Assembly (NCBI GenBank): GCA_008828725.1
Contig: MEHQ01002060.1
Coordinates: forward strand, 378,717-442,716
From: Saccharina japonica
Lineage: Eukaryota > Sar > Phaeophyceae > Laminariales > Laminariaceae
Length of the DNA: 64,000 nt
Direction: 5' to 3'
Positions 15,001 through 24,500 of the stretch are shown here, in pieces. A model generated the notes under the pieces. It saw nothing but the letters and a program-made list of their open reading frames with translations. It was not told the origin of the DNA and did not search any database. The position numbers and the translations under genes were made by a program. Numbering within the stretch: the stretch's first letter is position 1; every line of letters begins with the position of its first letter.

Positions 15001-18000
15001 TCACAGGCCGCCCAGCCCGTACCTGGAGCGAAGTGGGGTAGACGCGGGGCTGAGCGCCGGCGGAATAGGAACGTGGCGGAGCCGCTCCGACAGATCTATA
15101 GCGGCTGCCTGAAAATCGACGAACGAGCGTACGCACAGGGGGACGAATGTGTTTTTCTCATGGTCACTCCAACCTTACAATCGAACATCCGACGCGTGCT
15201 GCACGTCAGAGGTGGGGTGGGTGCGCACGATTATTCTGAGGCTGATTATTTGAGGAGCTCTACGTACATCTCACCTGAGAACGAAAAATTGACTTTAAGT
15301 GACAGTATGAAAGGGCGACTCGACGAATAATTCCATGGGTGACCTAACTTCTAACACTACGACGGTAGCACACAAAAATATATATATTTTTTTACCAGGT
15401 ATGTTGTACTTTGTACTATAGGTACTGTACTGTCCTCACGGCCAGTCATTAATAGTTTACCCAAAAAGTGCTATCCCCAACCCTGTTGTAGCACGCGACA
15501 TCTCCGGAGAAGGCGTAGTCGCTACTCGTAGGGAATGGGAGGGAGCGATCCAACGCGCCTTTTGATGGGGTCGGGAAAAAGCGGGATGGCGCATCGATCA
15601 CGCCGGCGGGAGGCACTCTGCGAGCCGACACCCAACCGGGGTGTAACGTCCTTGCTTTAGCCCCTCTGACGCATCTAACGCATGCTACACGGTATCACCA
15701 CGGGCATGGGATGCTATTGATTTATCTGGGGATACACTACTGGAAGTAAGTGATGTTGGACGAATACTGTGGGTGTAGCGGGACCGAACGTGAGTACGAC
15801 CATCCACCCATAAAAACGAAATTATTCATGGATGATGACAACGCCAGCGTACCCAAAAACCAACCAAAAAAACTTACAGTACGGGTTGCTAAGGCTTGGA
15901 AGCTATAACAATGCCCTCCTCACCAACCTAAGACCGGCCATTCGCCCCCCCCCCCCTAGTTGTGACAATGCTGGGAATCAACAACAATGTATTTCCTCAC
16001 AAACCTCAAACCGATCAGTTTCGCCCGCCACTTCCCCTTCCATACCACTACGGCCATGCATGACATGAGCACACTCCCACTTCTCTTCCCACCCCTTCTC
16101 GTCTCTCTCTCTCTCTCGCTCTCTGCATACCTCGAAAGGCTCTCTTCTCAGCCGATGCACCGCCAACAACCCGTCGCTGTCACCGCTAACGATCCACTCC
16201 CCGTCGCACGAAGACGCCGCCGCCGCCACCGTCGCGTCCCCGCCGTGCGCCTGCACTCTAGCGTAAACCCCCGCCGCAAGCGCAGGACGCACCGTTACCC
16301 CCCCGTCATCACACCCGCAGACAAGAAGCTCCGCTTTCCCTTCGCCGGGGTCCACGCCTCGGCCCGCGCGTGGTTTTCCAGAAGAGGCGTCTATTGCGGC
16401 GGGGCCACTGTAGCGGAGGGTAGTGACGGTCGGGGGTCGCGCGCCGATGGCGGCGGTCGATGTCGGCCCGTACCCCGCGGGGAACTCGCGAATCGGGAAT
16501 TCTTCCTGGGTTTTGTTTTCGAGCGAGCCAAGAAACAGGGTTTTGTTTTGAGGTGGCGCTAGATTTAGTTTTTTTTCGCGCTGTACAAGGCCATGGCCGT
16601 ACGACAAGTCGTTACTACTACTGTTGCTTTTGCATCAGGGATGATCCTCGATCGTTTGCAGTCGCAATGCTTCTCTGGGTTTGACAATAATTCGCGCGCA
16701 TCATAACTTGTAAGTTTCCACATTGTGGTTCTTGACGGGCATTCGTTTGGTTATATTTTCTTTCGGATAAGGGCGATGAGGAAATATACGAAGGTTTGAA
16801 TTACCCTTTCCATCGACAGACGATATTTTACTCAAGGCTAGCAAATCTTGCGGGCAAGCCAGCCTCTCTAACACGTGTTTTTGTCGGGTTGGAGGGGCAC
16901 AAGCGGGGCAACCTCTCTGTTACCTTCCAGGAGCACTCGAATATCGCCCCTCGTGCCCAGGTCCCCAGAGCGAGTAAGAAACGCCCCCCTTCCCCGGGAG
17001 CGTACACAGCCTTCAGGGCTGGGGGCGGAGGTACAATTTCTTCCGGAACGTCCTGCTCCTCCTCGCCCATCTCGTTTTCTTCGGCCCCGTCTTCCTCTGC
17101 CGCTTGCAGGTCCCCGTCCGTGGCCGATGGCTCCCCTCCAGCCTCTTCCGGCAATTCGACGGCGGTAGTGCTCGCCGATTGCACCGGGCGCCTCTTGAAG
17201 GTGTAATATCGGACGGGGATGTTGGGGATCTCGAACGACTGCAAGCGGTCGGAAGAGCCACGCAGCGCAGCACAAACAAAAAAAAACATGGCGTGGATTT
17301 CGCGCCGGAAAATGTGTGTGTGTGTGGGTGGGCTTTGTTTCCGTGGGGCCCTCGAGGAGGACACATTTTGCAAGAAGCCTTGTGCGAACAAACCCCGCGC
17401 GCCTTGGAAGGAGGTTACCTCGGACGTTCTACGGTATGTTGTGTTTCGCGGACGGAACCGTGTCACTCAAAATGCATTTAGTACGCTCTCGCAGATAGGC
17501 AGGCGTGCTTTTGTTTCACTACTGCTGTAGCACTCTTACCCGACATCGTGTGTGTACGTACAACACACGCATACCTTTACTGACACGCCGACGTTCACAT
17601 ACTTCCAAGCGTCAACAAAAGTGCGCCCTTCTCGCTCTATGAGACGTACGGGCGTTTCTGCGAATCAATGGGGGCGCTGTGCTGCTAAATGAAATTCCTA
17701 TTCGTCAGGCAGGGCTGTGAGTAAGGCATGCCATATTGGCTGGACTTGACGGGTACTTATCATTAGCTGGGCGGCGAAGTAAGCAGATTAGCTGCCGTTT
17801 CCACTAAACAACACACGTCGAGCCACAAGCGAGCCAATCAGATACAAAGACGCAGAACTCCGAAAATCAACGCACACAAGTGACTGCAATACCCAGCCAA
17901 CAAATAACCAGCCGGCGACTTAGAGTCAGCCACATCCAGACGCTATTCGGTAGGGGTACGCCTCCACGTATCGCCGCATTAGGGCGTGGCGCCCCCCCAC

Positions 18001-21000
18001 CGAACACGCACCTGGCTCGAGTCGACGGAGTCGAGATGCCCACCAGACAGATCTATTTCCGCCACCTCTCCTGCGATGCAGGTCACCATGACGCTTGACG
18101 AGTCTCCATGCCAGCACACACTCGTCGGCACCGACGGTAGCGTGCAGAAACCCACCGGTTGGTAGTCTTGCATCTGAGGACACGGTGTTCACAACGAAGC
18201 GGCCGATGGGTCACGCGATTATAAAATGACAACGACTCTACACGGGGAGATACAGTTTTCTTCTATAGGGTATATAGACCCCATGACCAAACGGGGCGCT
18301 TTAAGCTGACCAACGATGCTCTGCCAACTCCGTAACGCCGACATGGTTGATACGATAGCCCAGTGGCAGTTACATAACGAGACCCGCACGCTGGAGCTGG
18401 AGCAGGCTGGGTACACGGTCGCCATCACCGGGTGTACCTGTTGATATACCGAGCATGAACTATCATCGGCTCTCGCGCACACAACAAAGCCGACCAAGTT
18501 CAATTTATTGTGTCTGACCTCCGCGGTGAGCCACGACTTGATGAAGAAAAGCTTGCGGTCCTTCCCAGCCGTGACCAGCAGCTTCCCGTTAGGGCTGTAC
18601 GCGAGGGCAACCACAGCGCCGTCGTGCGGCTTCAGCGTCTGAGCCCGGCGTAGTGCTCCTTCCCCCTTCTCTCCACCGCCGCCGTTCAGTGGCACTCCGT
18701 CCGCATCGGCTCGAGGGTCTCGCACCAACACTCTCACCACACCGTCTGCAAACCCAGCCACGATGGTGTGCCCCGCCGGGTCAACGTGGTCGTTAGCCCA
18801 CTCTAGGCAGTGTGCCGGGCGCGAAAATCGTGCCATCTCCAGAGGCTTCTTGGTGAGAAAGTCCCACACCCTGACCGTGCCATCGATGCCGCACGTCGCC
18901 GCCAACTGCTCCAAAAAGCTCGTGTCCACGCCCGTAATCGCTCCGGCATGAAAGGTGGCCAGTTTTCGTGTTTCGGGGGCAGGGGAGTCTGTGGCTACCG
19001 CCCCTGCCGCCTGTGCGGGCATCGGTACCTGCCACAACGCCCCCATCTTATCTGTTATAAGCAGGTGGTCGGAGGCGGGGTCGCCGCGGACGCCCCCGCG
19101 CTCAACGCAACGAGCGGCGACGGCATCGCCAACAAAAAGCTCCCACAACGGGGTTACCTCGCAGCGCATGGAGTCGTCTTCCGAGTCTGCGCTGTCGATG
19201 CCCACGAACGGCCACCATCGGATGTAACCGTCGGCGCCGGCCGTGACGAGGAGCATGTCGGTTCGGTCCAGGGACACGTGCAGGACGGGTCCGTCGTGGC
19301 ACCCCGCCTCGCCCGGCCGCACGATGCGGCACTTGATGAACTGCCCTTCCCACATGAGCAGGGACCCCGACTCGGCCCCCGAGACTACTTTGCCGTCGGG
19401 CATGTGGCAAAAACAGTCGATGTCTGACATTTCGACCTTGCCGAACTTGCCGATGTCGCCCTGCAGCTTCAGGCCTGTGAAAGTGTTCGCCACTCGCCAA
19501 AACCGTATGTGGCCTGTGCCAGACGTGGTCAACCTGCCCTCATCGTCGGGGGAAAATTTGACCTGCGGTAGACGTCGATGCAATGTGGTGGCAGGCAAGG
19601 CAATTGTCGGTCGAAAGTGGTTGTGTATGTTAGGGATGATAATGTTCCCGACAGACATATCGACGCCAATTGTCGATAGTTGGGGCTCGCGAGGCACGGC
19701 TTCACGGTTGGTTGTCCTATTCACCGTCGCCGTACTGTATACTTTTCCTGTAGGTCGTTCAATAACTTCGCCAAGGGTCTCGCCCACCCAAAACCTCCAC
19801 ACACAAGGGGTGCGTCGACATGGAAAACTTTACCATGGTACCTGGTACGTATGTACTGGTATATATACCTTGGCAACGTCCTGTCCGAAGGCCTTGCAGT
19901 GAAGGATGACCTTCTCGTATTTCCAGTCCCAAACGGTGAGCATGAAATCAGGCGCCTGCCCCACACTAGCAAGCTTCTCCCCGGTGATTGTGAAGTCCAT
20001 GGCACGGTAGCCTCGCTCTGTGCCCTTCCGTAAAACCTGTCAGCGATCGTTAGCAAACGGCATCAGGATAATCACACGACCTACGATCGTGCAGATATTG
20101 CTTTGGCAAAATCTCCAGCAGGTGGCGGCGTTGATTACTATCGTACCATAAATTGTACGTATGGCCCAGTATACCTTTGTGGTAGACGTGAAATGATGGA
20201 CGACCGACAATTTGGAATTCGACCGTTTGATGTGTTTGCATGCGCAGGTTACACACAGGACACACGGCTATTATTTTACAGTATACGTAGCTCACCTTTG
20301 CTATCTTGAAGCTAGGGTACTCGTAGACATAGATGTTCGGGGACGATCCCTTCTCCCCAACGGCGACTAGCGTTCGAGTCGGGTGCACCGCGAATGATCC
20401 TATTCCGCCACCGTCAAGGCCGAAAATAACTCGTCGCTTCATCGTCGCCACCTCAAGGATCACCAGGGTGTTGCCCGCGGCGTACATTACCTTTCCCGGC
20501 TCGATATACTTGAGATTATCTGGCAGCGCCGTGTCCAAACCAAAGGAGTGGTGTGGAGCGACATTGTCCCGCGCCAGCTCACCGTGCTGATAGAGTTGGA
20601 AAGGACGATGCGCACCAGATATATCACAGGGAATTGCAGGTATGTACAACATCGATTACTTTTCAGTGGACACCACACCTTTATAATTGAGAGCGCGCAC
20701 TTCTGTATTAATAGTGGATCCTCGTATATTACTGTACAGTCCATTACGCGTCGATGATCAAGCCAACGGCGCTCATGATCTTCTCGCCGAATACGAACAC
20801 AAACGCAATGTCTACGACCGTACGAATATGTACGAGTATGTGAGTTGCGTGTTCTCCATTTAACAATACAGTGCGAACACACGGCCAAATTCTTCATGGC
20901 ACTATTTGCCAACCGTGGCTTGTACAAGACATTGGATCCTCGTCGTTCGCACCTGCAAACCACGCTTGAAGACAGCTTTGTCATAGAACAAATCCACCTT

Positions 21001-21276
21001 GACCTCCACCACTTCAAGTGACGGCCGATAAGATTTTTTACGCTTGTCAGAACGGGCCACGGCAACCTCTTCAGCACGACTCCCTTCCGCTGGCACGGAA
21101 CTATCCCCTCCCCCCTGCTCTGTCGCTTTCCGAGCATCGTCGTTTTCAGTCACTGCCGCCGTCCCTGTTGTCTCTGGCGGGGATGTATGAGTCTGCTCGG
21201 CAGCCACCTCGCCGGAAGCTACCGTAGCCCCGTCCTCTACTACCACAGCGACGGCATCGCTTTCCTTCTCCATCAT
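35..21276 (-). CDS. CFAP44: CFAP44 (WDR52) cilia- and flagella-associated WD40/coiled-coil protein, 3' end beyond window
   Basis: Axonemal protein of the CFAP43/CFAP44 complex, which tethers inner-arm dynein f/I1 in motile flagella. Exons, in transcription order: 21276-20953, 20586-20296, 20036-19869, 19562-18519, 18173-18012, 17238-16924, 16505-16131, 15108-15023, 14818-14677, 13697-13573, 12813-12756, 11909-11778, 10130-10077, 9548-9477, 8244-8152, 6370-6269, 5433-5333, 4172-4100, 2906-2699, 1239-991, about 201-35. All phases agree. About 1446 residues are visible (human about 1850). Residues 109-900 are WD40 blades, with GHIRFW, GYIRWW and GTVRVWDF turns and the family-typical FTGLKLQGDIGKFGKVE. 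The rest is coiled coil with the family blocks DIVDDAAYSIQEDKLKTEDDN, FEARKAKRHARQTALAKLR, ASMGDYKLKSSEDYE and NSRFMALRSIKREIL. The start is the first in-frame ATG after a TGA. Exon 16 (6269-6370) and the acidic parts of exon 6 are poorly conserved, so they are less certain. The last exon ends at a donor at 34, so the C-terminus lies outside. Confidence 0.95.
328..488. mobile_element. Decayed hAT-like element with GGGTC array
   Basis: Begins CAGGAGTTCTTGAAACACTC, ends CCGTGAACAAACCTG. Internal array of at least seven GGGTC units (388-430). Related to the better copies at 8825 and 57522 by the CACGGGTCGGGTC core and by the end motif. Sits in the intron before the last visible CFAP44 exon. Confidence 0.55.
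1537..1757. repeat. Minisatellite, unit about 18 bp (CCCCCTATGTTTTACATA)
   Basis: About a dozen imperfect units in a CFAP44 intron. The left flank (AGTATATTATCAGAACCCAC then GATGGA) is shared with the second array of the same unit at 60060, so the two arrays descend from one element. Confidence 0.85.
2139..2370. repeat. Minisatellite of ATTAGTAAGTCATTAGTACT units
   Basis: Around a dozen imperfect units of 18-24 bp alternating AGTAAGTCATT, AGTACTATT and AGTAATATT, in the CFAP44 intron between exons 19 and 20. An A/T-rich simple array with no coding potential. Confidence 0.8.
3136..3711 (+). mobile_element. GATCAT-family MITE expanded by an internal palindromic minisatellite
   Basis: Starts CACACCTGGGATGG and ends CTGTCCTAGGTGCG. 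From about 3165 to 3480 it holds some a dozen tandem copies of a roughly 24-bp unit built from ATCATGATCTAGATCATCTACAG, itself palindromic. The usual interior block (CCTGCCGTTGAGAGAGG...CCACCCGGCAACACGAGCT) follows. No clear target duplication at these ends. Located in the CFAP44 intron between exons 18 and 19. Confidence 0.75.
5941..6265 (+). mobile_element. GATCAT-family MITE, copy at the CFAP44 exon 16 splice donor
   Basis: Ends CACACCTCAG...CCGAGGTGCG, with an interior of GATCATACAG-type repeats and the block CCTGCCGTTGCGAGAGGTTG. Flanks repeat 8 of 9 bases (TACCTTTTT at 5932-5940, TACCTTTTC at 6266-6274), read as a target-site duplication. The right-hand duplication covers the CFAP44 exon 16 donor: the exon ends at 6269 and the intron GT is at 6268-6267. 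Non-autonomous: no transposase frame inside. Confidence 0.8.
6988..7111. repeat. Two tandem copies of a 62-bp segment
   Basis: CTTCACATTCCAATTGTTCG through CAATGACGGTTACACAAGTTG occurs twice head to tail with few differences. In a CFAP44 intron. A recent local duplication. Confidence 0.85.
7421..7600. repeat. Minisatellite with TACAGTGCGGTT core
   Basis: About eleven units of 15-17 bp (CTACAGTGCGGTTCGA and variants) in a CFAP44 intron. The core is shared with the array at 58634. Confidence 0.85.
8825..8987. mobile_element. hAT-like element with GGGTC array
   Basis: Ends CAGGGTTCTTCACGGGTC and GACTCGTGAACAGCCCT, partly inverted. The interior has a GGGTC array and complementary GACCCG stretches, so it can fold back. 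Flanks are T-rich (GTTTTTTC left, TTCTTGTTTTT right), so a target duplication cannot be called. Confidence 0.65.
10635..10717. mobile_element. 83-bp Stowaway-like hairpin MITE (CFAP44 intron)
   Basis: Near-perfect inverted repeat. The left arm reads CCACGCTATCCCGAACTATA then AGCACC; the right arm is its complement, ending TTCGGTACAGAGTGGTA. The ends resemble plant Stowaway (Tc1/mariner-derived) termini, which read CTCCCTCCGTCCC...ATAAG next to a TA target. Confidence 0.75.
11186..11283. mobile_element. 98-bp palindromic element (CFAP44 intron)
   Basis: Arms TTAACCCTTTTAGGACTGCA and the complement at 11264-11283, extending through GTCCC...GGGGACAAA to a short loop (CGTCTAATTGTAAGTAA). A decayed single arm of the same family (TTTTGTCCCCACAACGGCAC, GCAGTCCTTAAGGGGTCA) is at 34146-34202. 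Confidence 0.65.
11481..11760 (-). mobile_element. Poly-C-ended dispersed element, full copy beside CFAP44 exon 12
   Basis: Reverse-strand copy, with poly-G runs at 11481-11496 and 11744-11760 (poly-C on the element strand). The body contains CATAGACCCTCGCATCCCTA, GCCGGGACGGAGCATGTCGG, CACCAAGTGCGAAGCGCC and GCATCCTACTAAGAA. The second poly-G run ends 18 bp from the last base of CFAP44 exon 12 (11778), so the donor region abuts the element. Confidence 0.75.
13100..13245. repeat. Two tandem copies of a roughly 75-bp segment (CFAP44 intron)
   Basis: AGGTTCTTGTGCATGCTGGC then TGCGTACGTAGCACACGAAA, repeated as AGGTTCTTGCGCATGCTGGC then TGCGTATGCAGCTTACGAAA. No coding signal. Confidence 0.75.
13985..14110 (+). 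mobile_element. Fragment of the poly-C-ended element (CFAP44 intron)
   Basis: GTGGTCAATGGTCAAATGGC followed by a 15-base poly-C (14033-14047), then CAGGGTCTATGGTCATACGA and CTACGGCCGTGCACGACATG ending in another short C run. Another fragment, CACTACGGCCATGCATGACA, is at about 16046-16075. Confidence 0.6.
14383..14661 (-). mobile_element. GATCAT-family MITE in CFAP44 intron
   Basis: Best-preserved copy. Terminal inverted repeats CACACCTCGGGCAGATCAT and ATGATCTGTCCGAGGTGTG. Flanked by GAGTATTT (14375-14382) and GACTATTT (14662-14669), an 8-bp target duplication with one mismatch. The interior reads in the opposite orientation to the copy at 5941. The right end lies about 15 bp from the donor of CFAP44 exon 9 (14677). 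Confidence 0.85.
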
Positions 21277-21582
21277 ATTGTCAGTGAGATATCCACCTCC
21301 GTGGGTGGTCAATGTCACATTTCACGCTCCTGCACGCCCCCAGGTTGTCGTAAAAAGGGCCACCGATAAAAAAAACATAAACCGTTTCAGGGGTTTATAG
21401 AGACATGTACAGGCGTTCTGATACAGGGACGATTAGGGAAATTCAAAATCTGGAAGGCGGCCGGCGGACGCAGGAGCACGCAGTAAGCAGCTAGCTCTCA
21501 CTGTTGCGGGCTCACTGACAACCCTCGTGACTCACCCACAGTAACCAACGACGTCGGGGTACTTTCGCCAGGCATTCTCGTG
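21277..21582. promoter_or_regulatory. Shared divergent promoter region of CFAP44 and the UBZ-RING gene
   Basis: The two start codons (21276 minus, 21583 plus) are 306 bp apart and point away from each other, so both 5' UTRs and core promoters must fit here unless an upstream non-coding exon exists. I see no clear TATA box. The stretch is free of the repeat families that fill the rest of the window, as expected for a constrained regulatory region. The divergent role is inferred from layout only. Confidence 0.45.
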
Positions 21583-24500
21583 ATGCCTCGTGGGCTGGCC
21601 ACGTGGCTGGACGATACTATCGACACTAAGCTCCAACCGAAAAGCAAGAAAAGCGTCCCTAATCAGCACAACAAGACGCACCCGTGTGCCCAAGCTCGCG
21701 AGGCAACAGCAGCAGCAGCAGCAGCGCCGCCTTCGACCCCAACAACACGCCAGCGTGTCACATCAACCGCAACCGCAAGCCCCAGCTTCCCCATCATCGA
21801 CGTAGATGCGGTGACGCCATGCGCATCTGCCGTAGGGCTCGGACAAACGACCCCTTTGGCGAGCAGCAGGAACACCTCGGCCTTGCCCAGCCAAGCCCCG
21901 TGGGATCCGTTCGCAAGCGAAGAACATCATGCCGAGCAGGACGATGCATTTTCTCGCCTTCTCCAGGGACGACCCTCCGCCAAGCCTAAAGGGGCACGAT
22001 CAGCGGGCGTGTATCCGTCCCTATCTACCGCGAGCAGTCCCGGTTCGACCTGGGACCCCTTTGCAAGCAGCGGCCAGGGGAAAGAGAATGGTGGGGATAA
22101 TGCGTTTTCCCGATTGCTTGCCTCGCCTGGCCAAGGCGCTTCGGGGAAGGGGCGGGGCGTTCTTCTCAAGGGGGCGCGCTCGTCCGCTGGCAAGAGAAAA
22201 CGGCCCGTGGGTTCGCTCCACAGTAGTGGTCCCTCTACCTCGTCGGGAGCGGAAGAAGACGCGGTGACGCGGTTTTGCGAGTGCCCTGTTTGTGGGAAGA
22301 GGGTGAGGTTTTTGGTCTGTATGTGGTGAGAGCAAATTAGAAGCTGAGGTTTTGAGCTCATATTCTGATATTCTGATGGACACATGATACTGCTCCTGCT
22401 GTGTACCAGGCAGCTGTGGTGCTGTGGTCGCATTCAGGTTGTCTGTGGTTGCTCTGTGTGTTGCGAGCATCAGCATTTGTCCACGGCAGAATATACCAGG
22501 TTGTGCGTATAATATGTCTGCATATATACTTCCTATGTACATATCGTATCATACGTCCGCTTGTACATACTTACCCGCGCACGGTACACGCGGTATCTAT
22601 CTGTCATCGTGCCGAGGGTTGTGTTTGACGGTTTTATTTCGCCTCCCTCCCGCTGCCATTCTCGGGCTCCTCTCTCAGACAGCATACGCAGCAGCAGCAG
22701 TTCCCTCTACGTATTGAGGCGTCGGTCGGTGTGGAGATAGACCGTGTCTATTAATAGTTGTGTAGGGAACCGTATAGAAAGCGCCTTACCAGGTATTCGT
22801 ACCGTTTATATACTTCCATATTGCCAAGTGCCTAGTCTCGGCCGGCACCTCGATGTACGAGTTTACGAGTGTACCAGGTTCAGCGTACGAGTACGTACGG
22901 TGTACCAGTACTCGTACCAGTTACGGCGTAGGGAGCTGCTCTTCCACACTACCGAGCGCGCCCGAAGCAACCGATGGAAGTAGACCATGTCCAGGGTCCG
23001 GTTTTTTGTGCACAGCTGTCACCCGCTACTCTGACTTTCTCTCGTACGCTGCAGTTTTTCCCCGTGTACCCCCCTGCCCAGTCTCTAAGGCTTACCACAT
23101 ATATCACATGCTAAGCCACATGTATCACATCATGCATCTTACCTCTCGAGCGACCCAACCCCCGTCCACCCGCACGCAGGTTATCATAGAGCTCTGCAGC
23201 AAGCATTTAGACACGGAATGCTTGGGGTCTGACACGATCACGGACTTGTCAAGTTCGCCTCCTCCTGCCCCCACCGACCGACCCGACCAAAAACCACCAA
23301 CCCCTTGCGGATCAGCAACAGCCTGTGCGCCCACTAGATTATCCACAGCCGGACAGCGGACTGACGCGCACACCCCGCTACCACCGCCTCGGATTGGGGG
23401 CGTGGCGCGAAATACACGCAGCGGGATAGAACAAGAAGGGATTGGCAGTCACGCGATACCAACACCCGCGGTTGTATCACCCCCGGTGGTAGATGCACTA
23501 AGCGGAACTGGTAGTCCTACCGGCGAGGGAAACCAACATTCGCGGAAGAAAGCGCGGAGCGCTGGGGCTGTAAGTGGCACCTCTTCATCTCCTGCCCCGA
23601 CTTCTGCTAGTGGTGGCCTCAAGCTGGCGGTGTCGGGAAGAAAAAGTGTGCGCGGCTCGGCGGGGGGAGCGGCGGCGGCAGCGGGTTTGTCGGAGACAGT
23701 GATATCGTGCCCCGTGTGCGGACAGAAAGTCAGGGCAGACCTGTGCAGCAGGCATCTCGACACCGACTGTGCTGGCATGAGTCCCGCTGACCCGCCTTTG
23801 CTGGACAAGAGCGAGGGAGGAGCAAGCGAGAAGGAGGGGGAAGGAGGGAGCGAAAAGGGGGGGGGGGGAGTGGGAGAGAGCGACCGCGCTGCCGCCGAGG
23901 CTAAGCGGGAGAAGGAGGCGAGCGAGACAGCCGGGGGGTTGACGGCGCTTGGCGCTGAGCTTACGTGCCCTGTGTGGTGAGCTTGTATGGTGTGTTGATT
24001 TCCATGTGCTACGCGTGCGAAGCTGTTGGTGTGCACAGCGATCTCTGTTCTCGACGGCATTTGGATGAATGAAAAGTGCCAGGCTGTTGAATGAACGTTG
24101 TTGAAGCCAGTGGACAAGGCCATGCTTCTGCTTTCGGTCAACGGCACCCCCCCCCCCCCATTTCCGCACGCTATATATATACATGTATCAAGCCTTCTCC
24201 GAGTGCTGCCAGTGCAGTTGTCGGGCCTTCTTCGGCTACCGCCGGTGGAATTGGTTGCCAGAGCTGCCGGAGTACTTAGGGTTCGTTTGGGCGTGGGTGG
24301 AGTGGTGGTTATTAAGCGCCATAGTTTTTTTATATCATTATGCCTGCCGTGAGTCTGCCGCTGTATCAGGAGCATCGCCATCCCAACGACCTCGCTCCCT
24401 CGATTTCACACTATATTAAAATGTGTGGGACATGCCTGCCTCTCGCTTTTTCTCACGCTCGTCCGCACAGTTTGTGCGTGTTCGAGGACGCCCACACCTT

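Noticed and set aside
15449..15631. Possible extra CFAP44 exon between exons 7 and 8
   Set aside because: The frame is open, but neither boundary has a convincing splice site in phase, and exons 7 and 8 join in phase without it.
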